Shown here: in pieces, positions 17,430-26,273 of the stretch
Layout of the letters: the number at the start of each line of letters is the position of its first letter
Numbering within the stretch: the stretch's first letter is position 1
Assembly: GCF_021532625.1 (NCBI RefSeq)
Contig: NZ_JAKGAR010000002.1
Span: 248,001-312,000, forward strand
Reading direction: 5' to 3'
Source: Octadecabacter algicola
GTDB taxonomy: Bacteria; Pseudomonadota; Alphaproteobacteria; Rhodobacterales; Rhodobacteraceae
Length of the DNA: 64,000 bases
Notes under the pieces: model-generated
The model's database searches: none
Seen by the model: only the letters and a program-made list of their open reading frames with translations
Told to the model about the DNA's origin: nothing
Translations under genes and position numbers: made by a program

Positions 17430-18440
17430 CTACTCATCTTGTACAATCGCGTCCTCCCACTCACGGATAAAAGCAGCGCGTTTCATTTGATCTAGATAGG
17501 TCATGAGTGCGGGGTTAAGCGCGATGGTTGTCTGGCCTTCGTTCGCTTCGGTGGCGGATAGGGGCGGAAGAGGGAAACGTGCCGGATCGCCAACAGCCTG
17601 AAGTGTCAAAAGATGGCGCACGAAGTCTTCGGCGACCAGCGGGTCGGACGCTGTGCTTGAGGCCAGAACGGTACGCATCATCGTCGTTGGAAATTCTGAC
17701 GGCAAGATGACCAAAATGTCGTTCGATGCTTGCGCGCGTACCTGTGCGTAGCTTCCCAAGACATTGTACGCCATGATCAGTTCGCCCGAGATCAGGTCAT
17801 CGATCATTTGACCGGAACAGCAATAAAGGCGCGCGTTGATGCGGCCCATAACCTCGGTCAGGCGCCAGAACGTTTCCGAGGCGCGGGCGTCTTGAGTGGC
17901 GAACAGGTAGCCCAAGCCCGATTGTCGAACGTCATAGGTTCCGACCTTACTTTGAAAACGGTCGGGATTATCCCGCATCAATTGGATTAGGTCTTGGCGG
18001 GTGTTGGGGATCGGCAAATCACCCAGCGCGCTGCGGTTTACGACAATTGCTGCTGGTTCGGATGTAAATGCAAACAGGCTATCGTGCCATTGGGCCCAAT
18101 CGGGGTGGCTGACGTCCAACAGCCGCGCTGCAAATCCGTCGTTGGCAAGTTTCAGTTGCAGGTCCATCGCGCTGGAGATGACCACATCGAAATCATCGGG
18201 TGTTTCGCGGAAAATCTTGTTGAGGTCGGCGGTTCCGGTCACAAGGTATTCTACGGACACCGCTGGATTGGCCGCGATGAAGTCATCAATGATAGGCGCA
18301 AAGAACGAGGTGTCTGTGCTGGACAGAATCCGGAGGATTGTATCGGCGTTCTCAGCGCCGAACATTTTCTGGTCTTCCCAATCTTGTGCCTTTGCGATCA
18401 GTGGCGCCAAACACAAGGCTAGAAGTGCAAGGTAACGCAT
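17430..18440 (-). CDS. Periplasmic substrate-binding protein linked to a two-component system
   Basis: Periplasmic binding protein of the iron(III)/phosphoglycerate-like class, 336 residues, with a clear signal peptide (YLALLALCLAPLIAKAQ). The fold is suggested by IIDDFIAANPAVSVEYL, FDVVISSAMDLQ, IMAYNVLGSYAQ and FVRHLL. It carries a CC pair near residue 205. It has no permease or ATPase beside it. Instead its start overlaps the histidine kinase gene by 22 bases. This matches systems where a binding protein presents ligand to the kinase (PgtC/PgtB-like), so I infer a sensing rather than a transport role. Confidence 0.8.
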   Translation of the reverse strand: MRYLALLALCLAPLIAKAQDWEDQKMFGAENADTILRILSSTDTSFFAPIIDDFIAANPAVSVEYLVTGTADLNKIFRETPDDFDVVISSAMDLQLKLANDGFAARLLDVSHPDWAQWHDSLFAFTSEPAAIVVNRSALGDLPIPNTRQDLIQLMRDNPDRFQSKVGTYDVRQSGLGYLFATQDARASETFWRLTEVMGRINARLYCCSGQMIDDLISGELIMAYNVLGSYAQVRAQASNDILVILPSEFPTTMMRTVLASSTASDPLVAEDFVRHLLTLQAVGDPARFPLPPLSATEANEGQTTIALNPALMTYLDQMKRAAFIREWEDAIVQDE

Positions 18441-19789
18441 GCGCCGCCCTCCGGTCTATTATGTAAAGACATTGTACCACCATGTGCAGTAGTGACTTCT
18501 TTGGCGATCGTCAGGCCCAGACCTGACCCCACCTTGTTTCCCGTATCTTTGCCACGCACGAACCTGCCTGACAGGGTCGCAATCTCGTCGGGGGCAAAAC
18601 CGGGCCCGCCGTCCAGAACGCTGATGTTTACAGTTGGTGTAGCTGAGACATCAATGACGACCGCTGTTTCAGCTGGCGCATATTTCAGCGCGTTGTCGAT
18701 CAGATTGCGCAGCGCGTTTTGCAGCAAGATAGCATCGCCAGATAGGACGGCGGGGCTGTCCGACTTCAAGGTCAACGTGATGTCTTTCATGTCCGCTACG
18801 GGTGTCATCCGTTGAACCAGTTCGCGTAGGAGTTCGACCAGATCGACGTCTTCCGTTTCGAGGTTCTCGGCGCGAAACGTGACCATGGCATGATCGAGCA
18901 ACTGGCCAGCGGCGCGACTGCTTTCGTCGATTGCACGCACCATAGATTGCAGGGCCGCGCGATTGTCGGCGTGTTCTACCCGCTGCAACGTGGCTTCGGC
19001 ATGAGACCGCACAGTGGCAAGCGGGGTACGAATGCGGTGAGCGGCTTCGGCAATGAAATCCTCAGATTGGGTCAGCGTATGATCAAGGCGCGACATGAAT
19101 GTGTTGAGCGATCCTACAAGAGGACCCATTTCGCTGGGAACCGCTTTTGTAACGGGGCTGAGGTCTTGGGGGCCGCGACGGGTTACTGAGCGCGTTAGCC
19201 GGTGCAACTGGCCACTTGTTGACGACGCGGCCCAAAGGGCGAGGGCGGATGACAGCACAAAGAATCCCAACCCAATCAGCGCGACATTGCGCGAGATCGT
19301 ATTGAGCGTGTCCGACAGCGCGTCTTGGGTTTGTGCGATGGAAACCGACACCGTGCGTGGTCCGTCGGCCCCGATCAAAGTCCGCATGCCGGTCGCCATG
19401 CGGATGGGGTCGCCGTTGAATGTGGTGCTGGTGAATTCCGTCTGATCGGGAGTGGGCGCGGTGGGTGACTGCAAAGTGTCATAGCCTGATAGCAAACTGC
19501 CATTTTCATAAACTGCATAGAAAACGCGGTCGTCGGCAGTGGTTCCCAGCATGGACAGAGATGAATAGGGGAAATCCAACGTCACACTTCCGTCACGGAT
19601 AATGGCGGTATCCAAGATGGACGACATAGAAGCATTGAGAATGTTGTCTTGGCCTTGTTGGGCGACCTGTGTTGCAAGTGCGCGAACGACGACGAACAAG
19701 ATTGCAGCCAAGACAGCCGCGCCGCCCGTCAGGATCAATGCCAAACGGTTTCGTAGCGATCCTGAGACGTTCACATCATCCGTCATCAT
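18419..19789 (-). CDS. tctE: Sensor histidine kinase, TctE-like
   Basis: Membrane histidine kinase of 456 residues. There are two membrane segments (about 15-35 and 170-190) flanking a periplasmic sensor domain of about 130 residues, then a linker, HisKA with phospho-acceptor His in AAHRIRTPLA (about residue 252), and HATPase with N-box (NALRNLIDNALKYA), G1 (DGGPGF) and G2 (GSGLGL). It should respond to a carboxylate ligand, perhaps via the co-encoded binding protein, and phosphorylate the regulator whose gene overlaps its own by 14 bases. The symbol is by family and context. Confidence 0.88.
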   Translation of the reverse strand: MMTDDVNVSGSLRNRLALILTGGAAVLAAILFVVVRALATQVAQQGQDNILNASMSSILDTAIIRDGSVTLDFPYSSLSMLGTTADDRVFYAVYENGSLLSGYDTLQSPTAPTPDQTEFTSTTFNGDPIRMATGMRTLIGADGPRTVSVSIAQTQDALSDTLNTISRNVALIGLGFFVLSSALALWAASSTSGQLHRLTRSVTRRGPQDLSPVTKAVPSEMGPLVGSLNTFMSRLDHTLTQSEDFIAEAAHRIRTPLATVRSHAEATLQRVEHADNRAALQSMVRAIDESSRAAGQLLDHAMVTFRAENLETEDVDLVELLRELVQRMTPVADMKDITLTLKSDSPAVLSGDAILLQNALRNLIDNALKYAPAETAVVIDVSATPTVNISVLDGGPGFAPDEIATLSGRFVRGKDTGNKVGSGLGLTIAKEVTTAHGGTMSLHNRPEGGACVTLHF

Positions 19790-20444
19790 CCAGCCTATAC
19801 CCTAATCCACGCAGGGTCTTGATTTGAACGCGCGACCCTTCGAGGTGCTTACGTAGGCGGCCAATATAAACTTCGATGGCGTTTTCGGATACGTCATCAT
19901 CGTAAGAAAACAACCGATCAACCAGCTTCTGTTTCGAGAACACCTTACCCTGAGATGTTATCAGCAGTTCCAGCAGCCGCAGTTCGCGATTGCGCAGGTT
20001 TATGCTTTGGCCTTTGACGCTAAGGTGACCCGCAAGGGTGTCAAATTCCACGTCGCCAACTGTCAAAACAGACTGCGCAGAACCGGATTTTCGACGTAAC
20101 ACAGCGCGACATCTGGCCTGTAATTCGGAGTGGTCGAAAGGCTTTGTGACGTAATCGTCGGCCCCTAAGTCCAACATACTGATTCGATCAGACACCTGAC
20201 TGCGAGCTGTCAGAACGATGATTGGCGTGTCGTTTTGGGCCGCGCGTTGCTGTTTTAGGAAGCTGCGGCCATCCCCGTCAGGTAGCATAATATCGAGCAA
20301 TATTAGGTCGTAATCGCCGGTTGATGCAAAGGCCGTCGCATCTGCGATTTTTGCAGCGTGATCAACGATATGCCCATCAAGACGGATGCGCGATGAAATC
20401 GCGTTTGCAAGGTCCATGTTGTCTTCGACGAGCAGGTATTTCAT
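19776..20444 (-). CDS. tctD: OmpR-family response regulator, TctD-like
   Basis: Response regulator of 222 residues. The receiver domain has the acidic pair near the N-terminus (VEDN), phospho-acceptor Asp in LILLDIMLPDGDG (about residue 51), Thr in VLTAR and Lys in VTKPFDH. The C-terminal winged helix has LRNRELRLLELL and VYIGRLRKHLEG. It is divergent from the tctC gene with about 100 bases between, so it most likely activates the tctCBA transporter. Confidence 0.92.
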   Translation of the reverse strand: MKYLLVEDNMDLANAISSRIRLDGHIVDHAAKIADATAFASTGDYDLILLDIMLPDGDGRSFLKQQRAAQNDTPIIVLTARSQVSDRISMLDLGADDYVTKPFDHSELQARCRAVLRRKSGSAQSVLTVGDVEFDTLAGHLSVKGQSINLRNRELRLLELLITSQGKVFSKQKLVDRLFSYDDDVSENAIEVYIGRLRKHLEGSRVQIKTLRGLGYRLDDDG

Positions 20445-20547
20445 AGGCGTAAGTTATCCGATTTTGGGCATGACAGGTCCATGTCAGGTTGTTGTGGTTT
20501 GGTGTCCGCAGGGGCCGTGGGAGACGGCTACCAAATGGGAGAAGAAC

Positions 20548-21534
20548 ATGACAACGATGAAAATGGGCCGTCGCGCCCTGATTGCAACTGCGGTTGCTAC
20601 CTTGGGTCTTGGCAATGCAGCCTTCGCTGATGGCCACCAAGTCCTTGATGATATCCACTTCATTATTCCTGGTGGCGCCGGTGGCGGCTGGGACGGCACG
20701 GCTCGCGGAACTGGTGAAGCCTTGACCGAAGCAGGCATCGTCGGCTCTGCGTCTTATGAAAACATGTCCGGTGGCGGCGGTGGCGTCGCGATCGGCTACA
20801 TGATCGAAAATGCAGACAGCAACCACGGTACGTTGATGGTCAACTCGACCCCGATCGTGATCCGGTCGCTGACGGGCGTATTCCCGCATAACTTCCGCGA
20901 CCTCACATTGGTGTCCGGCACAATCGGCGATTACGCTGCAATTGTTGTGCCAGCGGGTAGCGACATTTCCAACATGGAAGAGTTCTTGGCCGTGTTTGAC
21001 GCGGATCCAGCTGGCACACCGATTGGTGGCGGGTCTGTTCCGGGCGGTATGGATCACCTCGTTGCAGCCATGGTTATGGAAGCATCCGGTCGTGACGCAT
21101 TGGGTGTGAACTACATCCCATACGATGCTGGTGGTACAGCTATGGCGGCATTGCTGTCTGGCGAAATCAAAGCGCTTTCTACAGGCTTTTCTGAAGCGGT
21201 CGATCTGGCCAATCAGGGCGAAGTTCAGATCATTGGTGTGACATCTGACGCCCGCGTTGACGCGGCACCAGAAGCCATGACCATGATGGAGCAAGGCATC
21301 GACACAACCTTCGTCAACTGGCGCGGTTTCTTTGCGGTACCTGGCCTGCCAGAAGAGCAGCTGACAGCGTACCAAGATGCGATTGCTGCGATGTATGAGA
21401 CCGAAGAATGGGAAGCCGTTCGCGCCCGTAACGGTTGGGTCAACATCCACAACTCAGGTGATGATTTCCAAACGTTCCTTGAAGAGCAGGAAACGGTGAT
21501 TGGCGATCTAATGACAAAACTGGGCTTCCTTTAA
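20548..21534 (+). CDS. tctC: Tripartite tricarboxylate transporter substrate-binding protein
   Basis: Periplasmic TctC/Bug-family binding protein, about 328 residues. The ATG preceded by GGAGAAG gives a good signal peptide ending AAFA-DG. Family features are FIIPGGAGGGWDGTARG, VNSTPIVIRSL, GGGSVPGGMDH and FVNWRGFFAVPG. It delivers a carboxylate to TctBA. It is first in the operon and followed by a strong hairpin before tctB. The ligand is not determined; citrate or related acids are usual. Confidence 0.92.
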   Translation: MTTMKMGRRALIATAVATLGLGNAAFADGHQVLDDIHFIIPGGAGGGWDGTARGTGEALTEAGIVGSASYENMSGGGGGVAIGYMIENADSNHGTLMVNSTPIVIRSLTGVFPHNFRDLTLVSGTIGDYAAIVVPAGSDISNMEEFLAVFDADPAGTPIGGGSVPGGMDHLVAAMVMEASGRDALGVNYIPYDAGGTAMAALLSGEIKALSTGFSEAVDLANQGEVQIIGVTSDARVDAAPEAMTMMEQGIDTTFVNWRGFFAVPGLPEEQLTAYQDAIAAMYETEEWEAVRARNGWVNIHNSGDDFQTFLEEQETVIGDLMTKLGFL

Positions 21535-21547
21535 GAGAAGACCATTG

Positions 21548-21572
21548 GGCAGAGCGGGTTACCCGCTCTGCC
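21548..21572 (+). terminator. Intra-operon hairpin after tctC
   Basis: A 12-bp perfect inverted repeat (GGCAGAGCGGGT and ACCCGCTCTGCC around one base) followed by a T-rich run, 13 bases after tctC and 35 bases before tctB. It probably raises binding-protein message relative to the membrane subunits. Confidence 0.85.
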
Positions 21573-21606
21573 ATTTCTTATTTCTTTACAATTTGGGAGT
21601 GGGCTG

Positions 21607-22089
21607 ATGGCCTTGGATCGTTGGATCGCACTTGTCCTGTTGGGCATCTGCATCGTTTATGGATACACCGCGTGGTTCACGATGGACGGAAGTCTTGCGC
21701 CATTCATGCGCCGAAATCCGATCTGGCCAAGCACATTTCCCAAGGTGCTTTCGATTATCGGCATCGTTGCCTCGCTCGTTATTTTGCTCGGGCTAGAGAA
21801 GGGCGAAGAGAAGATCGGCGATATCGACCACCGTCGTTTGGGCGATTACTTCATCGGGCAGGCGTTGTTCTTGTTGGGCTTGATGGTTGTTTATGCCTTG
21901 TGCTTGCGCCCGTTGGGATTTGTGTTCTCAACCTCTGCATTTTTGATCATCGGGTCTTTTATTTTGGGCGAGCGTAAGTGGCACGTGATGGTTCCCGTCG
22001 CGCTGATCGCCACAGGCGCCGTGTGGTATCTCGTGCAAGAGGTGCTGGGCATCTTCTTGCGTCCTTTGCCGTTCTTCATGGGGGTGTAG
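21607..22089 (+). CDS. tctB: Tripartite tricarboxylate transporter small membrane subunit
   Basis: TctB-family protein of 160 residues with four hydrophobic segments (about 8-25, 45-62, 80-110, 125-145). It has the RNPIWPSTFPKVL motif after the first segment typical of this subunit. It pairs with TctA in the inner membrane. Five bases separate it from tctA. Confidence 0.9.
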   Translation: MALDRWIALVLLGICIVYGYTAWFTMDGSLAPFMRRNPIWPSTFPKVLSIIGIVASLVILLGLEKGEEKIGDIDHRRLGDYFIGQALFLLGLMVVYALCLRPLGFVFSTSAFLIIGSFILGERKWHVMVPVALIATGAVWYLVQEVLGIFLRPLPFFMGV

Positions 22090-22093
22090 AGCA

Positions 22094-23575
22094 ATGCTTG
22101 AAGGTATTCTGATTGGCCTGCAAACGGCACTGTCTTTGCAAAACCTATTGGTCGTCATCGGCGGCTGTTTGATCGGCACATTCATCGGCATGTTGCCGGG
22201 ACTTGGTCCGATGTCGATCATCGCAATCATGATCCCTGTCGCGATTACTATGGGTGATCCGTCTGCAGCTTTGATCTTATTGGCGGGCGTGTATTACGGC
22301 GCGATCTTTGGGGGATCAACGTCCTCGATTTTGCTGAACGCACCCGGAGTCGCGGGCACCGTGGCGTCCAGTTTCGACGGCTACCCCATGGCGCGGCAAG
22401 GTAAGGCTGGTAAGGCTTTGACGATTGCTGCGATCTCCAGTTTCGCAGGCGGCACGATTGGCGCGATCCTTTTGATGATTTTCGCGCCGATGTTGTCATC
22501 GGTGGCGTTGCTGTTTCATTCGGCGGAATACTTCGCGCTGATGGTTGTGGGCCTGTCTGCTATCGCGGCCTTTGCTGGTCCGGGGCAAGTAACAAAAGCA
22601 GTCATGATGACCGTATTGGGCCTGATCATGGCAACGGTAGGCGAGGGGGCGTTGTTCAACATGCCACGGTTTACCGCAGGCATCATGGACCTTCAGTCAG
22701 GCTTTGGCTTTATCACTTTGGCGATGGCGATGTTCGCGCTGCCCGAAGCTATTTTCCTTGTCCTGAAACCTAAAAACCTTGGGGATGATGGTGGTGAGAT
22801 CAAGGATTTGCGCATTACACGTTCCGAAGCACGGGCGATCGCGCCGGTCATTGGGCGCCAATCAGTGCAAGGTTTCTTTATCGGGGTTTTGCCAGGGGCG
22901 GGCGCTACGATTGCGTCTTTCTTGGGGTATGCGGTTGAACGCAACATTGCACCGAAGGAAGAACAAGACGAGTTTGGCAAAGGATCTATCAAGGGCCTCG
23001 CTGCACCAGAGACGGCAAATAATGCGGCCTGCACAGGGTCATTTGTACCGCTTTTGACATTGGGCATTCCGGGGTCTGGGACCACGGCGATCCTTCTTGG
23101 CGCATTGATTGCACTGAATGTCACACCGGGCCCACGCCTTATGATCGATGAGCCACAGATTTTCTGGGCCGTCATCATGTCGATGTTCATCGGTAACTTG
23201 GTTTTGTTGATCCTAAACCTGCCATTGATCCCCTACATTGCGAAACTGCTGGCGATCCCGCGCAATTTCCTGATCCCTTTCATCTTATTCTTTACGTTGA
23301 TGGGGGCCTACATCGGCCAAAACAACGCAACTGAATTGCTCATATTGGTTGGCTTCGGGATCTGCGGCATCGCGCTGAAATTCGCGAATTTCCCGCTGCC
23401 ACCTTTGTTGATCGGGTTTATTCTGGGCGGCATGATGGAAGACAACTTCTCTCGTTCAATGCAGCTTTATGGTGGGGTGTCGTTTATCTTTGAACGACCA
23501 ATGACACTGGGTCTTCTGGTCGTTGCTGCTGGATTGATTGTCCTTCCGATCCTAAGGGCGCGGAAAGCTAAGTAA
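22094..23575 (+). CDS. tctA: Tripartite tricarboxylate transporter large permease
   Basis: TctA permease, 493 residues, with about eleven membrane segments. Conserved stretches are GTFIGMLPGLGPMS near residue 35, YYGAIFGGSTSSILLNAPG near 80, VLPGAGATIASFLGYAVER near 270 and FVPLLTLGIPGSGTTAILLGAL near 320. Ion-gradient-driven import of a di- or tricarboxylate is expected, with TctB and TctC. An amidohydrolase relic lies just downstream on the other strand. Confidence 0.95.
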   Translation: MLEGILIGLQTALSLQNLLVVIGGCLIGTFIGMLPGLGPMSIIAIMIPVAITMGDPSAALILLAGVYYGAIFGGSTSSILLNAPGVAGTVASSFDGYPMARQGKAGKALTIAAISSFAGGTIGAILLMIFAPMLSSVALLFHSAEYFALMVVGLSAIAAFAGPGQVTKAVMMTVLGLIMATVGEGALFNMPRFTAGIMDLQSGFGFITLAMAMFALPEAIFLVLKPKNLGDDGGEIKDLRITRSEARAIAPVIGRQSVQGFFIGVLPGAGATIASFLGYAVERNIAPKEEQDEFGKGSIKGLAAPETANNAACTGSFVPLLTLGIPGSGTTAILLGALIALNVTPGPRLMIDEPQIFWAVIMSMFIGNLVLLILNLPLIPYIAKLLAIPRNFLIPFILFFTLMGAYIGQNNATELLILVGFGICGIALKFANFPLPPLLIGFILGGMMEDNFSRSMQLYGGVSFIFERPMTLGLLVVAAGLIVLPILRARKAK

Positions 23576-23580
23576 GCCTG

Positions 23581-23614
23581 GGTTCACGGCGCTTGAAAAC
23601 AAGTGCCGTGAACC
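23581..23614 (+). terminator. Hairpin after tctA
   Basis: A stem of 10 perfect pairs (GGTTCACGGC with GCCGTGAACC), extendable by four more including one G-U, with a GAAAAC loop, starting five bases after the tctA stop. No T-tract follows, so it may need Rho or act as an mRNA 3' stabiliser. Confidence 0.6.
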
Positions 23615-23705
23615 GCTGATTTGTCTGGCGCATACAGAAATGTTGTAGTGTTGGCCAAGTTTGGCCTTGGTGTCACTGGCGCGTAGCACTGGGACATCCG
23701 AAGTC

Positions 23706-24180
23706 CTAATTCGATAACAGCCTATAGGCTTCAACGGCGTTGGTGCCAAAAATTGAGACACTTTCAAGTACATAGGGATTGAAGGACATCGCCAAATCCA
23801 TCCATGTTCCATAGTCGCTTGCAATCGTAAGCACCGGCCAATCGCTTCCCCAAATGAGCCTTTGCGTCCCAAATTGTTCCACCAGATGTGCGACATACGG
23901 GGCGACGTCGTCTGGCCTCCAATCTTCGCCAGCTTTGGTCAATAGGCCAAACAGTTTGCAATAGTCCTTGGTTTCTTTGGCAAGGGTGGTCATGCCCTTG
24001 GCCAATCCTCAGACATGGCGCCTGCTATATCGGGTTTGGCGGCGTGGTCGATTACGGTACGCAGGTTTGGGCGGCGGGACAGCAGCTTTCGAAGTTGAGG
24101 AAGGTGACGTCTATAGCCGCATCCTCAAACGTTAAACTCTCACCGTAACCGATTATTTGAACGCTCCGGCTAACTGCAAA
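23706..24180 (-). pseudogene. Frameshifted, truncated amidohydrolase (amidohydrolase 2 / TIM-barrel lactonase family)
   Basis: The C-terminal 99 residues are intact, with LFGLLTKAGEDW, YVAHLVEQFGTQRLIWGSDWPVL and the metal-site Asp in GSDWP. Immediately upstream, RTVIDHAAKPDIAGAMSEDW continues the same family (the usual DHxAKP strand) but in another frame that ends at TGA, so one base has been gained or lost near 24000. Further upstream only weak, again shifted, similarity remains (HLPQLRKLLSRRPNL) and the N-terminal metal ligands are missing. I infer a dead gene that once belonged with the carboxylate transporter, perhaps as a lactonase. Confidence 0.75.
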
Positions 24181-24226
24181 CTGTATCAATCTTGCAGACC
24201 TTGGTTCGAGGCTTAACGAACGGAGA

Positions 24227-24934
24227 TTATTGCGGATGACTTGCCAATCGATTGGCTGCCATGGGTCGAGGTTGGCGCAGGGTCTTCCAGAGCCAGAACA
24301 GCATTAAAAGGATGATGGTCAGTTCAGGCAGCGACAGTAAGCCAGAGTTTTGCACGGCGTCTGGAAACACGGATGCCCCAGGTCCTGTAAAGGCTGATCC
24401 AGCCGCGATGAAGAAGCCGATACACATCCGCAAAAGATGCTGGGCGATCCGATGTTTGCTTGAAATCGTTGTTCCAAAAACCATGCGGACATCGCCACCA
24501 CTGGCAATGGCTGCCATGCCGAACAAGAAAAAGTAGTCTTCAGCCGCGAAGCCGAACAAACGCGCGTCTGGCAATGTCGTAGCGTACCAGCCCGCAAAGA
24601 AAAGAGTGGCCGCGTTCAGGCCATTTACCACCGCTACTGCGATGAACAGTCTTTTTGCGGCCCGCGCACGAATGCGTACAGCCAACACACCGCTTGCGAC
24701 CAATGTCGCGCCGAGGATGCCCGCATGAAACGTAATCCAAAACGTCTCGTACTTGAGCGCTCCAAGGATCGCGCCCAACACGGATGCCAGCCCCATACTT
24801 AGAACAAACACACGACCAGCGCTTATATGAAGGCTGCGCCCCTTGCGTGATCCTAGGGCGATGGCGCCCACTATGACGGCCAAAGTGCCAAGAGTTACAT
24901 GTGCAAACAATGCTATGATATCTGCGGTGGGCAT
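24227..24934 (-). CDS. Seven-segment membrane protein, DUF2306-like
   Basis: Integral membrane protein of about 235 residues with seven predicted segments. The early HVTLGTLAVIVGAIAL plus KGRSLHISAGRVFV pattern matches DUF2306-type proteins; their function is unknown. The ATG preceded by an AGGA ten bases upstream and followed directly by a membrane segment is chosen over an upstream start that adds 24 basic residues. It is divergent, across 145 bases, from a membrane-anchored AraC regulator, which is its likely controller. Confidence 0.7.
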   Translation of the reverse strand: MPTADIIALFAHVTLGTLAVIVGAIALGSRKGRSLHISAGRVFVLSMGLASVLGAILGALKYETFWITFHAGILGATLVASGVLAVRIRARAAKRLFIAVAVVNGLNAATLFFAGWYATTLPDARLFGFAAEDYFFLFGMAAIASGGDVRMVFGTTISSKHRIAQHLLRMCIGFFIAAGSAFTGPGASVFPDAVQNSGLLSLPELTIILLMLFWLWKTLRQPRPMAANRLASHPQ

Positions 24935-25079
24935 AACGTATCCTATCCGTTGTTTTGGTTTTGTCCGGGTTATACGTGCCTTCGCGCCGTCCTGTCGTCC
25001 GCGCATGACGGCGAGGACATTTTTCTTTCATACGATCTGTTTCGTTGATGATGCCGTTCAAACCAGCGTATCAAGGAGA

Positions 25080-26213
25080 ATGGAGAACGCGGCTGTTGTT
25101 ACCCTCGCCGGACTTTGTCTAGGCATTGCCCTGACCGGACTACTTTCCGTTGTATTGCGGAAAGGTGGACTGCGTGAACGGTTCAGCCTTGGGTTCGTAT
25201 ACGTGGGATTCATTGGAATGATCGCACTGCCGATCGTCAGAGCCTTCGCCGAACCTGTATTGATAAATTATATGCCATTGTTGTTGGTCATACTGTTGGC
25301 GCTGCCACCAGCTTTTTATCACTACATTGCGGCCAGAACAGGCGCGGGACCATCGTTGAAAATCCCTTGGCGTGATTTGGCATTGCCATTGGCGGGGGGC
25401 GTTGTGTGCATCGGATATTGGATACTCCCTGCGCAAGCCAAGACAGCGATGTTCGTTTTGGGTGAATTGCCATCGGGGTTTTTGCCGGTTGCTCTCGCCC
25501 TCGCGACGTTTTTCTTGATCGTAGTTTGGTTCTTCGCGTCCTTCGCCTACCTTGTAGCGATACTGCGCCGACTTGCGGCTTACCGTGCCCAAATCCGGCA
25601 ACTGTACTCGGACGTCGAAAAACGGGATCTACGCTGGATCGATGTGGTGATGGGACTGCTCACAATGATCTGGGCTGTCGGGGCGCTATGCCTCGCAGAT
25701 GAAAACTTTGCGGGTGGCACGTTGTTCGTCGAAACGCTTTTTCTAGCGCTGATCGCTGGCGGCTTGTTGATCTTGAATATCTTTGCGCCGATCGCGCCGC
25801 CAGAACTAGAATTATCAGTCGAAGAACACGAACCCGATCTCAAGTATTCCCGCTCCGCGTTAACGCCTTCCCACGCCGCAAAGTTGGCAGCTAGGCTGGA
25901 AACGGCGATGCAAAAAGACACGTTATTTCTTGACCCGAGCTTATCGTTACAAAGACTGTCGCAGCATGTGGGCGCATTGCCAAACCAAGTGTCACAAACA
26001 CTGAATCAAGAGATCGGTGCATCCTTCTTTGATTACGTCGCACGCTGGCGGATAGAGGCGTCAAAGCCGCTGATCATGAAAGGTGATGCATCGGTTTTAG
26101 CCGTTGCGCTAGACGTTGGATTCAATTCCCGCTCAACGTTCTACAAAGCCTTCAAACGTGAAACGGGCATGACGCCGAAAGCCTATCGCGCTTCGCTGGC
26201 GATTGCAGATTAA
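25080..26213 (+). CDS. Membrane-anchored AraC-family regulator
   Basis: About 377 residues. The N-terminal half holds seven hydrophobic segments (first AAVVTLAGLCLGIALTGLL, last ETLFLALIAGGLLIL). The C-terminal AraC domain, about residues 275-375, has LSLQRLSQHVGALPNQVSQTLN for the first helix-turn-helix and VLAVALDVGFNSRSTFYKAFKRETGMTPKAYR for the second. AAGGAGA abuts the chosen ATG, which is unusually close, so the true start could differ by a few codons. The sensor is probably the membrane domain itself, with the adjacent divergent membrane-protein gene as target. Confidence 0.85.
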   Translation: MENAAVVTLAGLCLGIALTGLLSVVLRKGGLRERFSLGFVYVGFIGMIALPIVRAFAEPVLINYMPLLLVILLALPPAFYHYIAARTGAGPSLKIPWRDLALPLAGGVVCIGYWILPAQAKTAMFVLGELPSGFLPVALALATFFLIVVWFFASFAYLVAILRRLAAYRAQIRQLYSDVEKRDLRWIDVVMGLLTMIWAVGALCLADENFAGGTLFVETLFLALIAGGLLILNIFAPIAPPELELSVEEHEPDLKYSRSALTPSHAAKLAARLETAMQKDTLFLDPSLSLQRLSQHVGALPNQVSQTLNQEIGASFFDYVARWRIEASKPLIMKGDASVLAVALDVGFNSRSTFYKAFKRETGMTPKAYRASLAIAD

Positions 26214-26273
26214 ATCAACTTAGATCCCTCACACGCAATGGACCGCTGCGCCGGGTAGTTGTGCATTTTTTGA

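Noticed and set aside
20377-21450. Long minus-strand open frame (357 codons) opposite tctC
   Set aside because: It is Arg/His/Cys-rich, has no family features and lies antisense to a clear TctC gene with signal peptide and ribosome site.
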